Positions 58,268 to 64,000 of a stretch of DNA of 64,000 nucleotides are shown here, piece after piece. Under the pieces are notes generated by a model that worked only from the letters and a program-made list of their open reading frames with translations, was not told the origin of the DNA and made no database searches. The position numbers were made by a program, and so were the translations under genes. Origin of the DNA: Burkholderia latens (GTDB lineage: Bacteria > Pseudomonadota > Gammaproteobacteria > Burkholderiales > Burkholderiaceae); the NCBI RefSeq assembly GCF_001718795.1, contig NZ_CP013435.1:186001-250000 (forward strand). Direction: 5' to 3'. How positions within the stretch are numbered: the first letter of the stretch is position 1; every line of letters starts with the position of its first letter.

Positions 58268-59557
58268 ATGGATTTCCCGATGAACTGCCCTGCCGATTCC
58301 TGCCCTGCCGCCGTGCGCACCGCGCGCGGGGCGGCGCCCGCGCTGAGCGCGGGCATGACGCTCTTCTTCGCCGCGACCGTCGGCGTGATCGTGATGGACC
58401 TGTTCGCCGCGCAGCCGTTGACAGGCCCGATCACCGCCGACCTTCACCTGCCGCCCGGCCTCACGGGCGTTGTCGCGACGCTGCCGCAACTCGGTTACGC
58501 AGCCGGCCTCGTGCTGCTGGTGCCGCTCGTCGACTTGCTCGAGAACCGCCGCCTGATCGTCGCGACGCAGATCGCGTGCGCGGCCGCCCTCGCGCTGCCG
58601 GCCTTCACGCGCTCCGGCACGGTGTTCCTGCTCGCGACGCTGGCTGCCGGCGCAGCGTCGAGCGTGATTCAGATGCTGGTGCCAATGGCCGCGTCGATGG
58701 CGCCCGAAGCGCAGCGCGGCCGCGCGGTCGGCAACGTGATGAGCGGGCTGATGCTCGGCATCCTGCTGTCGCGGCCCCTCGCCAGCCTGATTGCAGGCAC
58801 CGCCGGCTGGCGCGCGTTCTACGCGCTGGCCGCGCTGGCAAACGCGGCGATCGCGGCGGTGCTCGCGCTACGCCTGCCGCCGCGCGTGCCGGCGGCGACG
58901 GCCGGCTATCGCGCGCTGCTCGCATCGATGGGCCGGCTGCTGGCCGACGAGCCGGTATTGCGCCGCCACGCCGTTTCCGCAGCGCTCGCGATGGCCGCGT
59001 TCAGCGCGTTCTGGACGGCCATCGGGCTGCGGCTCGCGCAGCCGCCGTTCGGCCTCGACCTGCACGGGATCGCGCTGTTTGCGTTTGCCGGCGCGAGCGG
59101 TGCGATCGTCACGCCGCTGGCCGGCCGCGCCGGCGATCGCGGCCACGGCCCGGCTGCGCAGCGCGTCGCACACGTGACGATGCTGGCCGCGCTCACCGTG
59201 CTCGGCATCGCCGGTGCGGGCTGGTTCGGTTTCGATGCGCATGCGCATCGCGGCGTCGCGCTGGCATTGCTGGCCGGCGGCGCGGCGCTGCTCGATGCGG
59301 GCGTAATCGTCGACCAGACGATCGGCCGCCGCGACATCAACCTGCTGAACCCGGCCGCGCGCGGGCGGCTGAACGGCTTGTTCGTCGGGCTGTTCTTCGT
59401 CGGTGGCGCACTCGGCGCGGCGCTCGCCGGCAGCGCGTGGGCGTGGGGCCGGTGGAGCGCCGTGTGCGGCGTGGGTTTCGCATTCGCGGGCGCAGCGGCC
59501 GCGTTCGGCTTGTCGGCGGCGCGCCGGACCCGCGCCACCGCATGGCCGCGCGCGTAA
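58268..59557 (+). CDS. MFS transporter (DHA1-like drug/metabolite exporter)
   Basis: A 429-residue inner-membrane protein with about 12 hydrophobic segments. The segment after TM2 has PLVDLLENRRLIV, equivalent to the MFS loop 2-3 motif (G-x-x-x-D-R/K-x-G-R-R, here degenerate), and TM5 shows GIL...RPLASLIAGTAGWRAFY, typical of the 12-TM drug:H+ antiporter (YnfM/AraJ-like) group. A second ATG at 58280 is possible. The substrate cannot be predicted. It is divergently paired with a LysR regulator. Confidence 0.86.
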   Translation: MDFPMNCPADSCPAAVRTARGAAPALSAGMTLFFAATVGVIVMDLFAAQPLTGPITADLHLPPGLTGVVATLPQLGYAAGLVLLVPLVDLLENRRLIVATQIACAAALALPAFTRSGTVFLLATLAAGAASSVIQMLVPMAASMAPEAQRGRAVGNVMSGLMLGILLSRPLASLIAGTAGWRAFYALAALANAAIAAVLALRLPPRVPAATAGYRALLASMGRLLADEPVLRRHAVSAALAMAAFSAFWTAIGLRLAQPPFGLDLHGIALFAFAGASGAIVTPLAGRAGDRGHGPAAQRVAHVTMLAALTVLGIAGAGWFGFDAHAHRGVALALLAGGAALLDAGVIVDQTIGRRDINLLNPAARGRLNGLFVGLFFVGGALGAALAGSAWAWGRWSAVCGVGFAFAGAAAAFGLSAARRTRATAWPRA

Positions 59558-59613
59558 TCCCGGATGACCGGGCGTGACCGCCGCATGATCGGCGCGCTAC
59601 CGCGGCGCGGATG

Positions 59614-59650
59614 TGAAAACGCCCCGTCCTCTGGCGAGGTACGGGGCGTC
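59614..59650 (-). terminator. terminator after the LysE-type exporter
   Basis: On the minus strand ACGCCCCGTACC... pairs with ...GACGGGGCGT and is followed by TTTTC. It lies about 35 nt after the LysE-family stop. Confidence 0.85.
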
Positions 59651-59682
59651 CGGCAGACCGTAACGGCCGCAGAGGCCAGGAT

Positions 59683-60318
59683 TCAGTGACGGACCAGCGC
59701 CATCATCGCGCCGAAGCCGACGAACAGGCCGCCCGTCAGCCGGTTGAAGGCCTTCGCGACACTCTGGCTCTTCAGCGTCGCGCCGATGCGCGTGCCGAAC
59801 GACGCGTACACGAGATACCAGCTGACCTCGATTGCCGCGAACGTGACGACGAGAATGCCGAATTGCGGCAGCGTCGGCTCGGCCGCATTGATGAACTGCG
59901 GCAGCAGCGCGGCAGCGAACAGGATCGCCTTCGGGTTGCTGCCGGCGACCAGGAAACCGTTGCGGAACAGCGCCCAGCGAGATGCGGACGCGTGGTGCGA
60001 CACCGCATCGACGTCGGCGGCCGGCGCGTCGTCGACGCGGGCGCGCCACGCCTTCACGCCGAGATAGATCAGGTACGCGGCGCCTGCGAAGCGCAGCGTA
60101 TTGAACATCGCCGGCCACGCTTCGAGCACCGCCCCGAGCCCCGCCGCGGACACCGCGAGCATCAGCACCAGCGCAGTCAGGCAGCCGGCCATCGTCGCGG
60201 ACGAACGGCGCAGCCCGTGCCGTGCGCCGTGCGTCATCACCAGCAACATGTTCGGCCCCGGAATCGCCGACACGACGAACACCGTCGCCACGAAAAGCCA
60301 CCATGTATGCAGGTTCAT
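59683..60318 (-). CDS. LysE/RhtB-family amino-acid exporter
   Basis: A 211-residue inner-membrane protein with about six hydrophobic segments, starting MNLHTWWLFVATVFVVSAIP. The family signature PGPNMLLVMTHGARHGLRRS (residues 20-39) and the central GFLVAGSNPKAILFAAALLP motif are present. The start at 60318 fits the family; a long upstream extension of the frame does not. It lies 71 nt after the dehydrogenase gene on the same strand and may share its transcript. Homologues export neutral or basic amino acids; the substrate is unknown. Confidence 0.92.
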   Translation of the reverse strand: MNLHTWWLFVATVFVVSAIPGPNMLLVMTHGARHGLRRSSATMAGCLTALVLMLAVSAAGLGAVLEAWPAMFNTLRFAGAAYLIYLGVKAWRARVDDAPAADVDAVSHHASASRWALFRNGFLVAGSNPKAILFAAALLPQFINAAEPTLPQFGILVVTFAAIEVSWYLVYASFGTRIGATLKSQSVAKAFNRLTGGLFVGFGAMMALVRH

Positions 60319-60389
60319 GCGCGCCTCAGCCGAAAGAAAAACGAATTGCCGATTATGCCGCGTGCGCGGCGTTTCTGTCCCGCGCCGGC

Positions 60390-61259
60390 TCAGCGGCCCG
60401 CGCGGCGCAACGCGACTTCGCCGAGCACCGCGAAGTCCTGCTCGCCGCCGCCGTGCGCGAGCGCATCGAGCAGGCTGTCGCGCACGACGCTCGCGACGGG
60501 CAGCGGCACCGACGCCGCGTCGCCGGCCTCCAGCGCGAGCCGGACGTCCTTGAGCCCGAGGCGCGCCTTGAAGCGCGCGGGCTCGTAAGCGCGCTCGGCA
60601 ATCATCCCGCCGTAGCCGGCGTAGACAGGCCCGGGAAACACGCTGTTCGTGATCACGTCGAGGAAGTCGCGCATCGCGACGCCATGCGCGCCGAGCAGCG
60701 CCGACGCCTCGCCGAGCGTCTCGATCGCGGACGCGAGCGTGAAGTTCGCGGCGATCTTCGCGACGTTCGCATGCTGCGGCAGCGAGCCGAACCGCCACGT
60801 CTTCTGGCCAATCACGTCGAACAGCGGCTGCACGCGGTCGATTGCCTCGGCCGGTCCGCCGGCCATGATCGTCAGCCGCGCGGCGGCCGCGACGTCCGGG
60901 CGGCCCATCACCGGCGCGGCGACGTAGTCGAGGCCGCGCGACGCATGCGCATGCGCGAGCGATTCGGCGAGCGCGACCGATACCGTCGCCATGTTCACGT
61001 GGATCAGGCCGCGCGGCGCCTGCGCGAGCAGCGCGTCGTCGAATACCGCGCGCGCGGCCGCATCGTCGGCCAGCATCGAGAACACGGCGTCGCCGCGAAA
61101 CGCGTCGGCCGGCGTCGCGACGATCTGCGCGCCGACCGCCGCGAGCGGCTCGGCACGCTCGCGCGACCGGTTCCAGACCCGCACGGTGTGTCCCGCCTTC
61201 AGCAGGTTCGTCGCGATCGCCTGCCCCATTTCGCCCAGCCCGATAAACCCGAGATCCAT
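60390..61259 (-). CDS. 3-hydroxyisobutyrate-dehydrogenase-like NAD(P)-dependent oxidoreductase
   Basis: A 289-residue beta-hydroxyacid dehydrogenase. The N-terminal Rossmann motif is GFIGLGEMGQAIATNLLKAG (residues 4-23); the substrate-binding segment VAAPVMGRPDVAAAA lies near residue 115-130 and the catalytic lysine is expected in NVAKIAANF (about residue 170). The family covers 3-hydroxyisobutyrate, tartronate semialdehyde, glyoxylate and imine reductases, and the sequence alone does not separate these. ATG 61259 has GGAGCGGGA upstream. Upstream of the LysE exporter gene. Confidence 0.88.
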   Translation of the reverse strand: MDLGFIGLGEMGQAIATNLLKAGHTVRVWNRSRERAEPLAAVGAQIVATPADAFRGDAVFSMLADDAAARAVFDDALLAQAPRGLIHVNMATVSVALAESLAHAHASRGLDYVAAPVMGRPDVAAAARLTIMAGGPAEAIDRVQPLFDVIGQKTWRFGSLPQHANVAKIAANFTLASAIETLGEASALLGAHGVAMRDFLDVITNSVFPGPVYAGYGGMIAERAYEPARFKARLGLKDVRLALEAGDAASVPLPVASVVRDSLLDALAHGGGEQDFAVLGEVALRRAGR

Positions 61260-61354
61260 TTCCCGCTCCTTCGACTCTTGAAGCGGGGAGTTAAACACAG
61301 ATGGCCGCCGCCTGCAGCCCCGCAGCCGGCCGCGCGCGGTGCGATACTGCGCGG

Positions 61355-62143
61355 ATGGCGACCGCGACCTTCCGCTTCCACGACGAGCTGAACGCGTTTG
61401 TCGCGCCCGCGCAGCGCGAATGCGCATTCGTGCACGCGTTCGCGCGCGACGCGACGGTCAAGCACGCGATCGAGGCGCTCGGCGTCCCGCATACGGAAAT
61501 CGGCCGGCTCCGCGTGAACGGCGCGCCGGCCGCGCTCGATCGGCCGCTTGCCGACGGCGACCACGTCGACGTCCATCCGGAACGCGCGCCACCGCCGGCC
61601 GAAGCGCCGCCGCAGCAGCACGAGCAGTGGCGCTTCGTCGCCGACGCGCACCTCGGCGGCCTCGCGCAGCTGTTGCGCCTCGCCGGCTTCGACACCTGCT
61701 ACGACAACCACTACCGCGACGACGAGCTCGTCGCGCTCGCCGCGCGCGAAGGCCGGATCGTGCTGAGCCGCGACCGCGAGTTGCTCAAGCGCCGCGCGGT
61801 CGTGCGCGGCTGTTACGTGCACGCTCGGCAGCCGGACGCGCAGCTGCGCGAGCTGTTCACGCGGCTTGGCCTCGCGCCGTACATGCGCCCGTTCCGGCTG
61901 TGCCTGCGCTGCAACGCCCCCCTGCACGCGCTCGATGCAGCCGACGCCGCGCCGCGCGTGCCGCCCGGCGTGCGCGACCGGCATCGGCGCTTCGCCGCAT
62001 GCGACGTGTGCCGCCGCGTATTCTGGGAAGGGTCGCACTGGAAACGGATGCGTGCGGTAGTCGATGCGATGCGCGCGCCGCCGGGTGCAGACCGCGCGAA
62101 GCCGGCGGACACGCCAATCGCGACGGGCCCGGCCGACGCCTGA
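61355..62143 (+). CDS. Mut7-C RNase-domain protein with N-terminal ubiquitin-like domain
   Basis: The 262-residue product from ATG 61355 has an N-terminal beta-grasp domain (FRFHDELNAFVAPAQRECAF ... LADGDHVDVHPE, residues 5-85) and a C-terminal Mut7-C domain: FVADAHLGGLAQLLRLAGFD (PIN-like acidic residues), EGRIVLSRDRELLKRR, and a zinc ribbon CLRC...CDVC near residues 188-220. Mut7-C is a predicted PIN-fold ribonuclease; bacterial members are uncharacterised to my knowledge. No signal peptide. A terminator follows the stop directly. Confidence 0.85.
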   Translation: MATATFRFHDELNAFVAPAQRECAFVHAFARDATVKHAIEALGVPHTEIGRLRVNGAPAALDRPLADGDHVDVHPERAPPPAEAPPQQHEQWRFVADAHLGGLAQLLRLAGFDTCYDNHYRDDELVALAAREGRIVLSRDRELLKRRAVVRGCYVHARQPDAQLRELFTRLGLAPYMRPFRLCLRCNAPLHALDAADAAPRVPPGVRDRHRRFAACDVCRRVFWEGSHWKRMRAVVDAMRAPPGADRAKPADTPIATGPADA

Positions 62144-62148
62144 AAAAA

Positions 62149-62183
62149 CAAAACCCCGCAGGCCGGAGCGTGCGGGGTTTCGC
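62149..62183. terminator. bidirectional terminator after the Mut7-C gene
   Basis: AAAACCCCGCAGGCCGGAGCGTGCGGGGTTT forms a stem with A-rich and T-rich flanks between two convergent genes. Confidence 0.85.
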
Positions 62184-62222
62184 GACGGGGTGGCCGGCGA
62201 TGCCGGCCCCGGCGAAGCGTGC

Positions 62223-62456
62223 TTAGTTCTGCGTGCCTGCGTCGTTCGTGCCAGCCGCCGATGCAGCAGCAGCCTTGGCCTGGCCCTTCTTCGAGCCGTG
62301 GTGCTTCAGCGCATGCTTCGGCTTGCTGTGATCCTTCTTGGCCGGCGCCGACGCGGCGGCCGACGTGTCGGCTGCCGGCGCGGACGCCTGTGCGAATGCC
62401 GAAACCGATGCGAGAGCGAATGCTGCGGCGATGATCGAAGCGAGCGTCTTCTTCAT
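62223..62456 (-). CDS. small Ala/Lys-rich exported protein
   Basis: 77 residues: a signal peptide MKKTLASIIAAAFALASVSA (cleavage after FAQA) and a low-complexity mature part rich in Ala, Lys and His (APAKKDHSKPKHALKHHGSK). The composition resembles acid-shock (Asr-like) periplasmic proteins, but no homology is claimed. It has AAGGAA upstream of ATG 62456, and the frame is open further but without signal. Probably periplasmic; role unknown. Confidence 0.65.
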   Translation of the reverse strand: MKKTLASIIAAAFALASVSAFAQASAPAADTSAAASAPAKKDHSKPKHALKHHGSKKGQAKAAAASAAGTNDAGTQN

Positions 62457-62823
62457 TGTTCTTCCTTTAGCGGAGAAAAAGTCAAACGTACCGGTAAGAG
62501 ATGCGAGGCATCCGCATCGGAACGTCAGTCGCGCCGGAGTGCCGGTCGCCGCCGGACGGGTCGGTTCGCACCTTTCCGCCTCAGCCAATACTGACGCACT
62601 GGCTCCATAACGCGCCGCGCGCGCGCCGAGTTGACACGTTCGCAGCATCCTCGGGTTTCCCCGGGGTACGTCGCCCGGGCCCCGTGCGACGGCCGTGCGC
62701 CCGTGTGCCAATCGTCCGACAAACCGCCTCTCGCGCCCGCCGCGGCGACGCTATACTGGCCTCCTTCCGATCCAACCGGATCGCGGCCGGACACGCGACG
62801 GCCGCCGACGCGAGGCGCCCAAA
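62457..62823. other. divergent intergenic region upstream of the adaptor gene
   Basis: 367 nt between the small exported protein and the adaptor gene. A -10-like TATACT (62752-62757) lies about 65 nt before the adaptor start, with only a poor -35 (TCTCGC). No gene is seen. Confidence 0.5.
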
Positions 62824-64000
62824 TTGCCCGATCACAATCTGGACAAACTGAAAATCGACCGGCGTCCCGTCGCGCCCTCGCCACGCCGGCGCCGGTGGGC
62901 GCGCTATGCGGCCGCGGCCGCCCTCGTCATCGCCGCGATCGTGGCCGCGCTCGCGCTCACCGGCCGGCCGACAGTCGATACGACGTCCGTCACGTCCGCA
63001 TACCCGTACCAGAACGACACGCAGCTGAACGCGACCGGCTACGTCGTGCCGCAGCGCAAGGCCGCGGTCGCGTCGAAAGGCCAGGGGCGCGTCGAATGGC
63101 TGGGCGTGCTCGAAGGCACGCGCGTGAAGCAGGACGAGATCATCGCGCGGCTCGAAAGCCGCGACGTGCAGGCGTCGCTCGCGCAGGCGCGCGCTCAGGT
63201 GCAGGTTTCGCGCGCGAACCTCGGCGTCGCGCAGGCCGAACTGAGGGACGCCGAGATCGCGCTGCGCCGCACCGCCGCACTCGCGCCCAAAGGCGCGGTG
63301 CCGGCTGCCCAACTCGACACCGACACCGCGCGCGTGAACAAGGCGCGCGCGACCGTCAACAGCGACCAGGCCGCGATCGTATCCGCCGAAGCGAACGCGC
63401 AGGCCGCGCAGGTCGCGGTCGACCAGACGGTGATCCGCGCGCCGTTCGACGGAATCGTGCTCGCGAAGCACGCGAACGTCGGCGACAACATCACGCCGTT
63501 CTCGTCCGCGTCGGACAGCAAGGGCGCGGTCGTGACGATCGCCGACATGGACACGCTCGAAGTCGAGGCCGACGTCGCCGAATCGAACATCGCGAAAATC
63601 CGCGCGGAGCAGCCGTGCGAGATCCAGCTCGACGCGCTGCCGGACATGCGCTTCGCGGGCCGCGTGTCGCGCATTGTGCCGACGGTCGACCGCTCGAAGG
63701 CAACAGTGCTCGTGAAGGTGCGCTTCGTGGACCGCGACGAACGCGTGTTGCCCGACATGAGCGCGAAGATCGCGTTCCTGTCGAAGCCCGCGTCGCCGCA
63801 GGACCGGCAGCCGGTGACGGCCGTGCAGGCGAGTGCAGTGGTCGAGCGCGACGGCCGCCCGGTCGTGTTCGTCGTAAAGGACGACACCGTGCGCGCAACC
63901 GCCGTCACCGAAGGCGCACGCATCGGCGAGCTCGTCGCGATCCGCGGCGTGAAGCCCGGCGACACGGTCGTGCTCGCCCCCGGCCCGAAGCTGAAGGACG
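62824..64000 (+). CDS. periplasmic adaptor (membrane fusion) protein of an efflux system, partial
   Basis: 392 codons are visible before the right edge. The frame starts at TTG 62824 (PDHNLDKLKIDRRPVAPSP follows), preceded at 8 nt by GAGG; no ATG fits. A membrane anchor lies at about residues 28-47. Next come the lipoyl/barrel-sandwich half (NATGYVVPQRKAAVASKGQG), a long alpha-hairpin coiled coil (QARAQVQVSRANLGVAQAEL and following) and the second lipoyl half (VIRAPFDGIVLAKHANVGDN), i.e. a HlyD/MacA-type adaptor. Partners (an ABC permease pair would be typical for MacA) must lie beyond 64000. The substrate is unknown. Confidence 0.88.
   Translation, partial: MPDHNLDKLKIDRRPVAPSPRRRRWARYAAAAALVIAAIVAALALTGRPTVDTTSVTSAYPYQNDTQLNATGYVVPQRKAAVASKGQGRVEWLGVLEGTRVKQDEIIARLESRDVQASLAQARAQVQVSRANLGVAQAELRDAEIALRRTAALAPKGAVPAAQLDTDTARVNKARATVNSDQAAIVSAEANAQAAQVAVDQTVIRAPFDGIVLAKHANVGDNITPFSSASDSKGAVVTIADMDTLEVEADVAESNIAKIRAEQPCEIQLDALPDMRFAGRVSRIVPTVDRSKATVLVKVRFVDRDERVLPDMSAKIAFLSKPASPQDRQPVTAVQASAVVERDGRPVVFVVKDDTVRATAVTEGARIGELVAIRGVKPGDTVVLAPGPKLKD

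Overview
The window is a chromosomal segment of a Burkholderia species, most likely of the Burkholderia cepacia complex. This rests on the 16S rRNA sequence, the GC-rich coding with strong third-position bias, the gene order, and protein sequences typical of the genus. It is housekeeping-rich: the left half is almost entirely translation and transcription machinery on the minus strand. No prophage, insertion sequence, CRISPR array or integron was seen.

Region 1 (1-24.8 kb, all minus strand). Read in the direction of transcription (right to left) it starts with a tRNA-tufB operon (tRNA-Tyr, tRNA-Gly, tRNA-Thr, tuf copy 2, tRNA-Trp) running into secE-nusG, rplK-rplA, rplJ-rplL and rpoB-rpoC. 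After a terminator come recQ, the str operon (rpsL-rpsG-fusA-tuf copy 1), a terminator, and the start of the S10 operon (rpsJ-rplC-rplD-rplW-rplB-rpsS-rplV, the last cut by the window edge). Near-consensus sigma-70 promoters are visible before tRNA-Tyr and before rpsL.

Region 2 (24.8-32.7 kb). About 2 kb without a convincing intact gene (only the C-terminal remnant of an AraC-type regulator) is followed by a complete minus-strand rRNA operon, 16S - tRNA-Ile - tRNA-Ala - 23S - 5S in transcription order, with promoter, boxA elements and terminator.

Region 3 (32.7-46.6 kb) is an aromatic-catabolism neighbourhood. A secreted SGNH hydrolase diverges from paaABCDE (ring-1,2-phenylacetyl-CoA epoxidase). 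These are followed by a DUF1835 protein, a TetR regulator that is probably PaaR, a GNAT acetyltransferase, an AsnC/Lrp regulator divergent from hppD (4-hydroxyphenylpyruvate dioxygenase), a small exported protein and a 1196-residue fused indolepyruvate:ferredoxin oxidoreductase. Together the genes suggest two fates for arylpyruvates: HppD sends them to homogentisate, and the oxidoreductase sends them to arylacetyl-CoA, which feeds PaaABCDE.

Region 4 (46.7-64 kb) is mixed: maeB (malic enzyme), pyrE, a PEBP-like protein, a WrbA-like flavoprotein, argC, a three-gene envelope cluster (two paralogous DUF2957 lipoproteins plus an OmpW-type barrel), a divergent LysR/MFS pair, a LysE exporter, a 3-hydroxyisobutyrate-dehydrogenase-like enzyme, a Mut7-C nuclease-domain protein, a small basic exported protein and, running off the right edge, a periplasmic adaptor of an efflux system. 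The least explained parts are the DUF2957/OmpW cluster and the DUF1835 gene lodged in the paa locus.
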